This document shows positions 15,809-23,299 of a DNA stretch of 48,266 nt, piece after piece. The DNA is from Candidatus Woesearchaeota archaeon. GTDB lineage: Archaea; Nanobdellota; Nanobdellia; Woesearchaeales; UBA10216. The DNA is taken from contig JACPIH010000016.1 in NCBI GenBank assembly GCA_016188155.1, positions 1 to 48,266 on the forward strand, written 5' to 3'. Position 1 is the stretch's first letter. The number at the start of each line of letters is the position of its first letter. A program made the translations under genes and the position numbers. The notes below the pieces were generated by a model. That model did no database searches. It worked only from the letters and a program-made list of their open reading frames with translations, and was not told the origin of the DNA.

Positions 15809-16264
15809 TCATCCTATGATGAGCTTGACTTTTTCAGGGTCATAGCTCCAGTCCTGCGGGAGCACGCTCTCGCGCTTGTAGTATTTCACAAGCCTTCTTA
15901 TCTTTGAGTCGGTGAGCCCAATCCCCCTTACAGCGGTCATGTCGTGCTTTTGCCCTTCAAGGTGCTTCTTTATGGTAACGCTTCTCTTTATGAGCGCCAT
16001 GAGGTCTTCAGGGATTTGCGGAAGCAGGTTTTTCTCCTTCATTATGGCTGTTGCATTTTTCCCTGCGATTTTCTTGATGTCAGGAACCCCGTAGCTGTCC
16101 CTAAGCACTACCCCAATCTGTGAAGGTGTTTTTCCTTCCTTGGCAACCTTGGCGACAAGCAATTCCACTTCTTTTGCCTGGTACCTTACCCATGCCGGCG
16201 CTGCCTTTTTAATCGGCTTTTTAGAGCCGGCATTTCCCTTCTTGCGAGAGTGCATCCTGGCCAT
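15809..16264 (-). CDS. rps15: 30S ribosomal protein S15 (archaeal S15P/S13e)
   Basis: The 151-residue protein begins MARMHSRKKG and contains PAWVRYQAKEVELLVAKVAK, GKTPSQIGVVLRDSYGVPD and the C-terminal LVKYYKRESVLPQDWSYDPE, all typical of archaeal/eukaryotic S15 (S13e). It binds 16S rRNA in the 30S platform. The archaeal form has an N-terminal extension not found in the roughly 90-residue bacterial protein. ATG 16264 is chosen; a TTG at 16273 would add three residues. A TATA box (TTTATAAG on the minus strand) at about 16293-16301 predicts a start near 16271. It is a single gene here, not in a ribosomal operon. Confidence 0.97.
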   Translation of the reverse strand: MARMHSRKKGNAGSKKPIKKAAPAWVRYQAKEVELLVAKVAKEGKTPSQIGVVLRDSYGVPDIKKIAGKNATAIMKEKNLLPQIPEDLMALIKRSVTIKKHLEGQKHDMTAVRGIGLTDSKIRRLVKYYKRESVLPQDWSYDPEKVKLIIG

Positions 16265-16293
16265 TTTAGTCAACGGGGGTGCTTTTAGGGCGC

Positions 16294-17079
16294 TTATAAA
16301 GGTTGCTGTTTGGCTCGCAGCTGCCGTGTAGCAAGCAACCTGCCTTCCTTGAATAACGTAGTGGTAATCCAGAGTGAGAGTTCCCTGACTGCAAAGCCAT
16401 GACGGTGCAGGAACCTGGTAAGCCCGTGCCTATTGTGGCCGTGGTTGAGGTGGTCGTGGAATTCCATTATTATGGTTTGAACCTTCCTTAGGTCTGCGGG
16501 CTGCGCGTTCAGCAGGATATCATATTCTGCCCCCTCAACATCAATTTTCAGAATGTCAATCCTCTTAAGGTTGTTTCCTTTTATTACTTCATGCAGGCTG
16601 ATTGATGGGACAAGGGTTTTGTTTGGAAATGAGTTGTCTGGATAAATTGAGCTTAGTATTGTTCCCTCGGAGTCTGTGTGGAGAGTTATTTTGCCATTCC
16701 TTGAGCTGACTGCAGCGTTGTATGCCTTGATTGATTTGCAGTCGTTGGCCTTGATGTTTTTCACTAGGAGCTCATATGTTTTTGGCATTGCCTCATATGC
16801 TATAACACGGGCTTTGCGTTTAGCTGCAAGAATAGCGTAGCCGCCTATGTGGGCGCCGATGTCGAGCACTATGTAACCCGGTTTTATTGCTGCGTTGCTA
16901 TAGGAGTTGTAGCGCCAGATTTCCTGCAGGGCAAATGCGTCCAAGGTGTTGTGCCGCGCATAAAACTTCACATCGCCGAAGTGAAAAACAGATAATGTGC
17001 CTGTCCGTGGCTTGCCTAAGTAATAAACGCGTGCGAAAAACTTCAGAAACTGGTTAAGCGCTCCTGTAACGAACCACAT
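16294..17079 (-). CDS. FkbM family SAM-dependent methyltransferase
   Basis: This 261-residue protein has a class I SAM-binding motif VLDIGAHIGGYAILAA near residue 85, an acidic ribose-binding position in VIAYEAMP near 105, and the FkbM signature ILKIDVEGAEYDIL near 175. An N-terminal hydrophobic stretch (FLKFFARVYYLG) is short and may not be a membrane anchor. FkbM enzymes O-methylate sugars, polyketides or other hydroxyls. Next to two glycosyltransferase genes it may methylate surface glycans, which is inference. The TATA box at 17102-17108 lies 26 nt before ATG 17079. Confidence 0.88.
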   Translation of the reverse strand: MWFVTGALNQFLKFFARVYYLGKPRTGTLSVFHFGDVKFYARHNTLDAFALQEIWRYNSYSNAAIKPGYIVLDIGAHIGGYAILAAKRKARVIAYEAMPKTYELLVKNIKANDCKSIKAYNAAVSSRNGKITLHTDSEGTILSSIYPDNSFPNKTLVPSISLHEVIKGNNLKRIDILKIDVEGAEYDILLNAQPADLRKVQTIIMEFHDHLNHGHNRHGLTRFLHRHGFAVRELSLWITTTLFKEGRLLATRQLRAKQQPL

Positions 17080-17101
17080 GGAAGTGCTGTTGTTGCGCTG
17101 C

Positions 17102-17135
17102 TTTTAAACGTGTCGCTTGGCACAAAGTTTAAATT
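17102..17135. promoter_or_regulatory. Divergent TATA boxes, FkbM and GT4 genes
   Basis: TTTTAAA at 17102-17108 serves the leftward FkbM gene and TTTAAATT at 17128-17135 the rightward glycosyltransferase. Each is centred about 26 nt from its ATG (17079 and 17158), so both transcripts look leaderless and the promoters are only about 27 nt apart. Confidence 0.55.
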
Positions 17136-17157
17136 GGCGTTGCTGTACTTTTATGCC

Positions 17158-18318
17158 ATGAGAATAGCGTTTTTTACTGATACATTTCTGCCGCAGATTA
17201 ATGGCGTGGTGGTATACGTAACCGAAATAGCCAGGCACCTTGCTGACAGGGGTCACCACATTTATATTATCGCCCCAAAATCGGCCAGGACAGGTACGTT
17301 TGTTTATCCGAATGTGACCGTGCTGCGCAGGATGTCTGTTCCTGCGCCGTTCTATGGTGGTTTTAAGTTTACACTGCCTTTCGACCCTTTTCTTCTGAAG
17401 TTTGCTATAGACAAAAAGATAGATGTCATTCATTTCCATACACCTCTGATGCTGGGGATGCAGGCTTTCATAATTGCCAGAATCCTCAATCTTCCCCTTA
17501 TTGGAACGTTTCACACATTCTTTGCGCATCCTCACTATCTTAAGCATATCAGGATGAACAATTGGATTATGGAAAAATTGGCGTGGAAATGGTCCAATAC
17601 TTATTATAACCGGTGCGACCTGGTGATATGTCCTTCGGAGGGCACGAAAGCCGAGCTCATCGCAAAGGGGTGCAAAAGGCCGCTCAGGGTCATTTACAAC
17701 GGTGTTGATTCCTCTGTTTTTGACAACTCAAAATCCTCAGCTGTTAGGAAGGCCCTGAATCAGGGTGGTAAATTGGTATTGTTTGTCGGGAGGCTTGCCC
17801 ACGAAAAGAACATCTCCTACCTGCTCGACTGCTTCGCCATGGTGCTCAGGAAGGTGCCTTCAGCAAAGCTTGTGATTGTGGGGGATGGCCCCCAAGAGGC
17901 TGACATTCGGGCAAGAATCAGGCTGCAAGGCGTCGGCAAAAGTGTGGTTCTCATGGGCAAGATTGAGCATGAAAAGCTGGTGAAGTCGGGCATTTTCGGT
18001 GCATGCGATGTTTTTGTTAATGCGTCAACAACAGAAACAGGCCCTTTGACTGTTATTGAGGCACAGGCAAACGGCCTTGTGTGCGTTAGCGTAAGGGGCA
18101 AGGGCATGAGCTTGATTAAGGACAATGTCAACGGGTATCTGGCTAAAAGCAAGAAGGAGTTTGCTGATGCTGTCGTGAAGCTGTTGACTGAAGAAAAAAC
18201 ATATGCGCGAATGAGGCGGGCAACGCTTCGCGAAGTGAGGATGTATGAGCTTTCGCGGACTGTTGCAGAGCTGGAAAAGGCTTATCACGACGTGCAGGCA
18301 GGGGTAAAAGATGAGTAA
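17158..18318 (+). CDS. GT4 family glycosyltransferase
   Basis: This 386-residue protein starts MRIAFFTDTFLPQINGVV, the N-terminal motif of GT4 enzymes of the diacylglycerol/mannosyl transferase type. It has HFHTPLMLG near residue 95 (acceptor side), a donor-binding LVLFVGRLAHEKNISYLLD near residue 205, and a C-terminal NASTTETGPLTVIEAQANG with the EX7E-type motif. It probably adds hexose to a lipid or glycan carrier at the membrane face. The upstream TATA box fixes the start. It overlaps the next glycosyltransferase gene by 8 nt, so they are co-translated and likely act in one glycan pathway. Confidence 0.9.
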   Translation: MRIAFFTDTFLPQINGVVVYVTEIARHLADRGHHIYIIAPKSARTGTFVYPNVTVLRRMSVPAPFYGGFKFTLPFDPFLLKFAIDKKIDVIHFHTPLMLGMQAFIIARILNLPLIGTFHTFFAHPHYLKHIRMNNWIMEKLAWKWSNTYYNRCDLVICPSEGTKAELIAKGCKRPLRVIYNGVDSSVFDNSKSSAVRKALNQGGKLVLFVGRLAHEKNISYLLDCFAMVLRKVPSAKLVIVGDGPQEADIRARIRLQGVGKSVVLMGKIEHEKLVKSGIFGACDVFVNASTTETGPLTVIEAQANGLVCVSVRGKGMSLIKDNVNGYLAKSKKEFADAVVKLLTEEKTYARMRRATLREVRMYELSRTVAELEKAYHDVQAGVKDE

Positions 18319-19024
18319 AAAACGAGCAGTCTCCATTATCATACCAACCTACAACGAGGAAAAATACCTCCCCGGACTTCTTGAGTCAATCACGCGGCAG
18401 GATTTCAAGGATTTTGAAGTAATTGTGGCTGACAAGCCGTCAAATGACGGGACCAAAGAGGTCGCGAAAAAATTTGGGTGCGTGGTAGTTGCCGGGGGCG
18501 TGCCAAGCAGGGCAAGGAATGAAGGTGCCAAGCTTGCAAAAGCGGACGTATTGCTTTTCCTTGACGCAGACATTATACTCCCCAAGAACTTTATCTCCGA
18601 CATGCTTCACAAGTTCAGAAGCGGCGGCTACGCCTGCGCAACAGTCCATTACAGGCCACTCAGCAATCACGTCGCAGATAAAGCTGCGTTTTTCTGTGCG
18701 AATTTTATGTGCCGGCAGATGCAGAAAATAAGGCCACATGCTGCAGGGTGGTGCATAATGATAAAAAAAGAGTTATTTGAAGAAATAGGTGGCTTTAACA
18801 TTACTCATCGCATATGCGAGGATCATGACCTTGTCAGGAGGGCCGCTGAAAGGGGAAAGTTCGGAGTTATGAGGACACCTTTTGTTTGGGTCTCAACGAG
18901 GCGGCTAAAGAAGGAAGGAAGGATTAAGTATGGCTTAAAAGTAGCAGCATCTTTCGTTCTTTACAACACAGTTGGCATAGAAAGGACTCAAAAGATAATC
19001 AATTATGAGTTCGGAAAATTCTAG
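18311..19024 (+). CDS. GT2 family glycosyltransferase
   Basis: This 237-residue GT-A fold protein begins with SIIIPTYNEEKYLPGLL, followed by FEVIVADKPSNDGT and the metal-binding DXD motif in LLFLDADIILP near residue 80. A later GGFNITHRICEDHDLVRRA supplies the ED acceptor/base motif. It has no clear membrane domain beyond a hydrophobic C-terminal helix (KVAASFVLYNTVG). It probably transfers a sugar from a nucleotide donor to a surface glycan or lipid carrier together with the overlapping GT4. The 130-nt stretch after it (19025-19153) holds only the promoter of the next gene. Confidence 0.9.
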   Translation: MSKKRAVSIIIPTYNEEKYLPGLLESITRQDFKDFEVIVADKPSNDGTKEVAKKFGCVVVAGGVPSRARNEGAKLAKADVLLFLDADIILPKNFISDMLHKFRSGGYACATVHYRPLSNHVADKAAFFCANFMCRQMQKIRPHAAGWCIMIKKELFEEIGGFNITHRICEDHDLVRRAAERGKFGVMRTPFVWVSTRRLKKEGRIKYGLKVAASFVLYNTVGIERTQKIINYEFGKF

Positions 19025-19123
19025 ACCACACCGCAGTTTCACTATAGCATCTGTCACAGCTAAGACCCTCTACGGCAACTAAGACAGCTAGGACTACCCG
19101 CACAGCTTAGGAAAAGCGCAAAC

Positions 19124-19131
19124 TTTATATA
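19124..19131 (+). promoter_or_regulatory. Putative TATA box of the second hydrolase gene
   Basis: TTTATATA is centred 26 nt before ATG 19154, predicting leaderless transcription and supporting that ATG over the GTG six bases upstream. Confidence 0.55.
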
Positions 19132-19153
19132 TGGTTACTACTAAAGAGTGACT

Positions 19154-20056
19154 ATGATACCGGCTGAGCTGAAGGGGAAAAAGCTGAATGTAGAAGGGGT
19201 ACAGATTTATTACGAAATACTTAATCGAGACCCTGTCTTGATATATTTGCACGGCAATTCAACAAACCATACCGTCTTTAGTCACCAAAGGGGCAATTTC
19301 CACAGCCTCGGGGCAGGCTCGCTGGCTCCTGACCTGAGGGGGGAGGGGAGATCCGCGCACCTGCCAGATGCCGGGTCCTACGCTCTTGATTCTCATGTTA
19401 GCGATCTTGAAAAGCTCGTCCAGGCCGAGGGCATTGGGAATGCAACAATAGTCGCGCACTCAAGGGGAACAATGGTGGCGCAGGCTTATGCTGCGAAGCA
19501 CCCCGAAAATGTAGATGCTCTTGTCTTGATATCAGCGTCTTATGATTTTCTGGAAACATTCAGGAAGCACGGACCTGCGTGGATGCTTAGCTTGAAGTTT
19601 CTGGCAGGACCTTTGGGAGTGGCTTATAACCGGCTTGCAGGATTGGCTCACCACAACAGGGAGGATTACTATCCTGATTTCAGCAGTGAAAAATTCAGGA
19701 AAATTAGCGACTTGAGCTTTGCTCTGGAGATTTACGGAAGAGTGTCTCCTTCCTACGTGAGATCAATAAATGCCATTGGCAAAGCTGTCGATATGTGGAA
19801 TATGGAAAGCACAGCACCGCTTATTAAGTCACCTACCCTGCTGATTCACGGGGGCGCTGATTGGCTTGTGCCGCCAAGGGCTGCATACGAACTTCAGGAA
19901 ATGATTCCCGGAGCAAAAGGAATTCCTCCTGTCATTGTTCCAAATGCCAGGCATGGCGTCCATTTTCAGGCTCCGGAGCAGGTAACAGCTGCAATGGAAA
20001 AGTTCTTAGTTGGTGAAATCTATCAGGGTCGCTTACGTCCTCCCCTTCCCAAGTAA
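19154..20056 (+). CDS. Alpha/beta hydrolase
   Basis: This 300-residue alpha/beta hydrolase has the oxyanion segment LHGNST, a nucleophile elbow AHSRG near residue 100 (VAHSRGTMVAQ), a candidate acid in HGGADWLVPPRAA near residue 238, and the catalytic histidine in NARHGVHFQAPE. The arginine after the nucleophile serine is less common than Gly-His-Ser-X-Gly forms but occurs in lactonase/esterase-like members. No secretion signal is seen. The substrate is unknown. It is followed after 36 nt by a phosphoribosyltransferase gene that has its own TATA box. Confidence 0.85.
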   Translation: MIPAELKGKKLNVEGVQIYYEILNRDPVLIYLHGNSTNHTVFSHQRGNFHSLGAGSLAPDLRGEGRSAHLPDAGSYALDSHVSDLEKLVQAEGIGNATIVAHSRGTMVAQAYAAKHPENVDALVLISASYDFLETFRKHGPAWMLSLKFLAGPLGVAYNRLAGLAHHNREDYYPDFSSEKFRKISDLSFALEIYGRVSPSYVRSINAIGKAVDMWNMESTAPLIKSPTLLIHGGADWLVPPRAAYELQEMIPGAKGIPPVIVPNARHGVHFQAPEQVTAAMEKFLVGEIYQGRLRPPLPK

Positions 20057-20060
20057 ATAG

Positions 20061-20068
20061 TTTTATAT
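20061..20068 (+). promoter_or_regulatory. Putative TATA box of the phosphoribosyltransferase gene
   Basis: TTTTATAT lies about 28 nt before ATG 20093, giving a leaderless or nearly leaderless transcript. Confidence 0.5.
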
Positions 20069-20092
20069 CCAAACAAGGCTAAGAAGCGCCAT

Positions 20093-20731
20093 ATGTTCCA
20101 GGACCGCATTGATGCAGGAAGGCAGCTTGCCGCAAAGTTGTCAAAATACAAAGGCCGTAAAGACGCTGTAGTTCTGGGCATTCCAAGAGGCGGTGTTGAG
20201 ATTGCCTATGCGATTGCGAAAGAGCTGAAGGTTAAGCTGGGCATTGCAGTTTCCAAGAAGCTGCCTTTTCCCGGCAATCCTGAACTGGCTGTGGGGGCTG
20301 TTGCCTTTGGCGGTGTTGTGAGCTTGGACGACAGCTTTGTTCTGCAGCACGGCGTCGGCAAGGATTACGTAGAGGCGGAAAAGAAGAAATTGGCGGCAGA
20401 AATCAAAAGGCGCTATCTGGCTTACGGCATTAAGTTTCCAAACGTCAAAGGCAAGACAACTGTTGTTGCTGACGACGGAATGGCAACAGGGCACACCGTC
20501 CTGGCAGCGGTGAGAGCATTAAGGAAGGGCAAGCCAAAGAGAATCGTTGTTGCAGTCCCTGTCTCTTCACAGCAGGCAGCAGAGCTGTTGAGAGCAGAGG
20601 CTGACGAGGTGATCTGCCTTGACACACCGGAGTTCTTCATGGCCGTCGGCGAGTTCTACAGGAGCTTTTCCCAGCTTACAGACGAGGACGTCATTAATTA
20701 TCTTAAATTAGCAAAAGCTGCCGCAAAATAG
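20093..20731 (+). CDS. Phosphoribosyltransferase family protein
   Basis: This 212-residue protein begins MFQDRIDAGRQLAAKLSKY and has VVLGIPRGGVEIAYAIAKEL near residue 25, typical of a predicted PRTase family often found beside or fused to hydrolases. The PRPP-binding loop is VVADDGMATGHTVLAAV near residue 123. It keeps the two acidic residues and the T/G loop needed to bind PRPP. The true substrate of this family is not established. The preceding alpha/beta hydrolase may be a functional partner, though each gene has its own promoter. Confidence 0.85.
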   Translation: MFQDRIDAGRQLAAKLSKYKGRKDAVVLGIPRGGVEIAYAIAKELKVKLGIAVSKKLPFPGNPELAVGAVAFGGVVSLDDSFVLQHGVGKDYVEAEKKKLAAEIKRRYLAYGIKFPNVKGKTTVVADDGMATGHTVLAAVRALRKGKPKRIVVAVPVSSQQAAELLRAEADEVICLDTPEFFMAVGEFYRSFSQLTDEDVINYLKLAKAAAK

Positions 20732-20745
20732 TTTCAAAAGCGGAC

Positions 20746-20916
20746 CTATCCTTCGCCATACTTGCTGTACAACGCTAGGTCCAGCGCTCCGAGAAGCAGG
20801 AAAAATGTGGCAACTGCAATTCTGATGCTGTTGAAGCCGTAAATAAAGCCAGCCGCAGCAAAGATAAAGCCCGCTATCAGTGAAAACCTGCCAAATCCCT
20901 TGTAACTTTTGCACAT
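20746..20916 (-). CDS. Small membrane protein, unknown
   Basis: The 56-residue protein starting MCKSYKGFGRFSLIAGF has two hydrophobic segments, about 11-27 and 32-48, and a short charged tail. ATG 20916 is chosen because it follows the stop of the zinc-finger gene by 7 nt; longer in-frame starts would overlap that gene. It is probably the second gene of a two-gene operon. No family is recognised. Confidence 0.5.
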   Translation of the reverse strand: MCKSYKGFGRFSLIAGFIFAAAGFIYGFNSIRIAVATFFLLLGALDLALYSKYGEG

Positions 20917-20923
20917 CAGCGGC

Positions 20924-21277
20924 TTATTTTTTTGGCTTCTTTGCTTTAGGTTTTGGCTTTTTGGTTTTTTCATCAGCACTTTCCTCTTTTTTAGGAGCTG
21001 CCAGCTCTGCAGCCACTTTCTTGAACATCTCTACCTGCCTGTCTGACAGCGAGCCGAACCTCAGGTAGTTGTATTTTATGCTTCTCAGGAAAGATGATTG
21101 CTCGTACAGCTTCTGGTCAATGCCAAACATCGCCTTGAATTTTTCGTCTTCAATTGGCTGGTTGATCTGCTTCATTGAGCAGGCAGTGCAGATTGGGAAC
21201 TGTCCCCTTGAGATTATCAGCACGTGGCTTTTCTTGCATATTGCGCACAGCTGCTTGTATTTCGGTCGCCATCCCAT
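20924..21277 (-). CDS. Zinc-finger protein with lysine-rich tail
   Basis: The 117-residue protein has one zinc-binding module near its N-terminus, CAIC and CTAC pairs separated by about 16 residues. A helical middle (MFGIDQKLYEQSSFLRSIKYN) and a Lys/Pro-rich basic tail (KTKKPKPKAKKPKK) follow, consistent with nucleic-acid binding. ATG 21277 (MGWRPKYK) is preferred over 21283, because a TATA-like TTAATATA at 21301-21308 on the minus strand predicts a start near 21279. The function is unknown; similar small treble-clef or ribbon proteins are common in archaea. Confidence 0.68.
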   Translation of the reverse strand: MGWRPKYKQLCAICKKSHVLIISRGQFPICTACSMKQINQPIEDEKFKAMFGIDQKLYEQSSFLRSIKYNYLRFGSLSDRQVEMFKKVAAELAAPKKEESADEKTKKPKPKAKKPKK

Positions 21278-21350
21278 TGCCAAACCGGTTTGGCAGCACC
21301 TATATTAACTTAGTGGCTTTTTGCAAGCAAGTTAAGCGGAAGACAGCAAA

Positions 21351-21360
21351 TTATTTATAT
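21351..21360 (+). promoter_or_regulatory. Putative TATA box and ribosome-binding site of sodN
   Basis: TTATTTATAT predicts a start near 21382. The short leader then carries GGGGTGA at 21383-21389, 5 nt before ATG 21394, so this gene seems to use a Shine-Dalgarno unlike many of its leaderless neighbours. Confidence 0.5.
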
Positions 21361-21393
21361 TTACCAGCCTCAGCAGCCGAAGGGGTGATTTGC

Positions 21394-21837
21394 ATGAAAA
21401 CGGTAACGGGCTTATTCGCTGCTTTGATGAGGAAGTCAGAAAAGTTGCTGGAGCCCTCTCTGGTCTATGCGCATTGCGACATTCCCTGCGGCATTTACGA
21501 GACCAACAGTATGACAACCGCCGCTGATACTGTTGCAAAAATGGTTGAGAAGATTTTGGACCTGAAGGGGATGGAGCTCGTGGACAGGAACAATTTTGTA
21601 AGGATGGTTCACGTCAAGGAAGAGCATGCCCAGAAGTGTAAGCAGGAGCTTCTCATTTTGTGGACTGACTACTTCAAGGATGAGCACCTTGCGAAGTTCC
21701 CGGACCTCCATACAAAGGTTTGGAAGGCAACAAAGCTTTGCTCCCAGGCCAAAAGGACGGTTGACTTAAAGGTTGCCCAGCAGCTGAAGGAAGCCGTTGC
21801 GGACATTGCAAGGATTTTCGCTGAAACGAAGAAGTAG
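21394..21837 (+). CDS. sodN: Nickel superoxide dismutase precursor (SodN)
   Basis: The 147-residue precursor has a 26-residue leader ending SLVYA, followed by HCDIPCGIYE, the nickel hook of Ni-SOD (canonical HCDLPCGVY). After cleavage the mature N-terminus would be H27-C28, with the amino group, H27 imidazole, and C28 and C32 thiolates as nickel ligands. The mature part (121 residues) has the family's helical length of about 117. It dismutates superoxide to oxygen and peroxide. The maturation peptidase gene lies 22 nt downstream. ATG 21394 is chosen for the leader length and the ribosome-binding site; an upstream in-frame extension to 21175 would run through the divergent gene and is rejected. 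Confidence 0.94.
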   Translation: MKTVTGLFAALMRKSEKLLEPSLVYAHCDIPCGIYETNSMTTAADTVAKMVEKILDLKGMELVDRNNFVRMVHVKEEHAQKCKQELLILWTDYFKDEHLAKFPDLHTKVWKATKLCSQAKRTVDLKVAQQLKEAVADIARIFAETKK

Positions 21838-21859
21838 CTTCATTGCAGCGGCGACGAAT

Positions 21860-22156
21860 ATGTTTTCCCGCATTTTCCCTTTTTCCATGCATATTGTCAG
21901 GGGCCACAGCATGCAGCCCAACATCAAGGATGGTGATAGGGTTATTGTTTTCAACTGGGCTTACTTGTTCTCGCGGCCAAAGATCGGAGATGTTGTCGTT
22001 TTCAGCGGCAGCGATGGGAAGGAATATGTAAAAAGAATAACGGCTGCAGCAGCCAAAAACGAATTTGTTGTTGAAGGCGATAACAAGGAGGACAGCAGGA
22101 AAATGCCTCCGGTCAAGAAGAGCGCTATAATTGGCAGAGTCATTGCAAGGTACTAG
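21860..22156 (+). CDS. sodX: Nickel SOD maturation protease (SodX-like S26 peptidase)
   Basis: This 98-residue S26-family serine protease has the nucleophile S17 in GHSMQP and the general base K58 in EYVKRI. GDVVVF and the closing VEGDN motif of the signal-peptidase fold are present. It matches the small peptidases encoded next to Ni-SOD that remove the leader to expose His-Cys. No transmembrane anchor is present except a weak hydrophobic N-terminus (IFPFSMHIV). The start at 21860 avoids the 41-nt overlap with sodN implied by ATG 21797. Placement right after sodN makes the assignment firm. Confidence 0.9.
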   Translation: MFSRIFPFSMHIVRGHSMQPNIKDGDRVIVFNWAYLFSRPKIGDVVVFSGSDGKEYVKRITAAAAKNEFVVEGDNKEDSRKMPPVKKSAIIGRVIARY

Positions 22157-22224
22157 CGTCGAACGATGGATGCCAGACTTTTGGCTCAGTGTAAAACGTT
22201 ATCGTCGAATTCAACCAGGCATCA

Positions 22225-22270
22225 TGGTTTCTAACGAAACCACTTAAATTATTAAAAAACCATAAGGTTT
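22225..22270. promoter_or_regulatory. Two GGTTT/AAACC inverted repeats upstream of the MNT-HEPN pair
   Basis: TGGTTTC-TAAC-GAAACCA at 22225-22242 and AAACC-ATAA-GGTTT at 22257-22270 lie just upstream of the TATA box at 22279-22286. They are candidate operators for the winged-helix part of the antitoxin. The remaining intergenic sequence (22157-22224) shows nothing clear. Confidence 0.45.
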
Positions 22271-22278
22271 CAGAAAAG

Positions 22279-22286
22279 TTTAAATA
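22279..22286 (+). promoter_or_regulatory. Putative TATA box of the MNT-HEPN operon
   Basis: TTTAAATA is centred 26 nt before ATG 22309, predicting a leaderless transcript and favouring ATG 22309 over TTG 22303. Confidence 0.55.
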
Positions 22287-22308
22287 GTACTGGATAAAAC
22301 CGTTGGTT

Positions 22309-22893
22309 ATGAAGAAAGTAACAAGATTGAAAGGCGTATCGCCAGAAGAAGAACTAGTGGCTTATCACAAAGTGGTTTCTTGGTTCTTTGCTTACCCCAG
22401 GGAAGAGTTTACGTTAAATGAGCTTTGCTCACAAGTTGGAATGTCAAAGACTACAGGCAAGATGGTAGTAATGCGATTAATTGCCCAGATGTTCCTGAAA
22501 TTTAATGTCATAGGAAGATTATGGAGGATAAGTGCGAATCAGAGCCACAGTTATTTTACAACGAGAAAAATTGCAGAGAATCTCAGGCTTGTTTATGAGT
22601 CCGGAGTGTTGGAAGAGGTAAATGAGCGTTATCCTCAAGCGCTTGCTGTTGTTCTTTTTGGAAGTTACAGGAAGGGAGATGACGTTAGGGAAAGTGATTT
22701 AGATTTGGCCATAGAGGTTTTGGGGAATGAAGAGCTTCAAATTATTGAGTTGGGAATTATAACAAAGCTCGGGTATCGGGAAAACGTCAAAGTAAATGTT
22801 CACGTTTTCACAAGAAATAAAATTGACATCAACTTATTCACTAATGTAGCTAACGGCATTTTGCTGCGGGGGCTTTTGGAGGCAAGGCCATGA
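22309..22893 (+). CDS. wHTH-fused minimal nucleotidyltransferase (MNT antitoxin-like)
   Basis: This 194-residue protein has a winged helix at about residues 30-75 (FTLNELCSQVGMSKTTGKMVV). A minimal nucleotidyltransferase domain follows with the catalytic motif FGSYRKGDDVRESDLDLAI near residue 115 (GS...SDLD), and a third candidate acidic site lies further on. MNT proteins paired with HEPN RNases act as antitoxins, some by AMPylating the HEPN partner. It overlaps the HEPN gene by 4 nt. The fused winged helix suggests it also represses its own operon through the palindromes upstream. Confidence 0.85.
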   Translation: MKKVTRLKGVSPEEELVAYHKVVSWFFAYPREEFTLNELCSQVGMSKTTGKMVVMRLIAQMFLKFNVIGRLWRISANQSHSYFTTRKIAENLRLVYESGVLEEVNERYPQALAVVLFGSYRKGDDVRESDLDLAIEVLGNEELQIIELGIITKLGYRENVKVNVHVFTRNKIDINLFTNVANGILLRGLLEARP

Positions 22894-23297
22894 TTAGAAG
22901 CAGGGTGCCAGATAAGGTAAAGGCAAGAAGCATGCTAACAGCTGCTGTGACTGATATGCGGTTTGTAGAAAAGCTTCCAGTCACTTCAGAATCAACATTA
23001 TCAATAATTCGCGGAGTATACGAGGATTTCAGAATGCTCGGAGACGCTTTGCTTACCGCAGGAGGGAGTGAGGCTGAGGGAATTGACCATCACTTCGAGA
23101 TGATTAATGCGCTCATGAAGCTTCAGACAAAAGCGCCACGTTCATTGCTTGTTCTGCACGAATTAAGAAAACTCAGGCACAAAATAAATTATCAGGGCTA
23201 CATCCCTACTGAAGATGAAGCGAAATACGCGCTCTCAATCAAGGAAGCTTTGTGGCTCCCGTTACTCGAGGAAGTGAAAAAGAGTATAGAGAAATAG
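22890..23297 (+). CDS. HEPN domain protein (toxin-like partner of MNT)
   Basis: This 135-residue all-helical protein resembles HEPN proteins. The conserved C-terminal motif is LRKLRHKINYQGY, with R-x3-H rather than the classical R-x4-6-H of active HEPN RNases. The paired, 4-nt overlapping MNT gene supports a toxin-antitoxin role. Because the active motif is atypical, RNase activity is uncertain. It ends 2 nt from the 3' end of the convergent tRNA-Gln gene. Confidence 0.75.
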   Translation: MIRSRVPDKVKARSMLTAAVTDMRFVEKLPVTSESTLSIIRGVYEDFRMLGDALLTAGGSEAEGIDHHFEMINALMKLQTKAPRSLLVLHELRKLRHKINYQGYIPTEDEAKYALSIKEALWLPLLEEVKKSIEK

Positions 23298-23299
23298 AG

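Noticed and set aside
19025-19153. Possible small RNA in the gap before the second hydrolase
   Set aside because: Apart from the TATA box at 19124 there is no convincing stem, box C/D motif or tRNA-like pattern.
21175-21393. Upstream extension of sodN
   Set aside because: It runs antisense through the zinc-finger gene and across the sodN promoter; Ni-SOD leaders are short.
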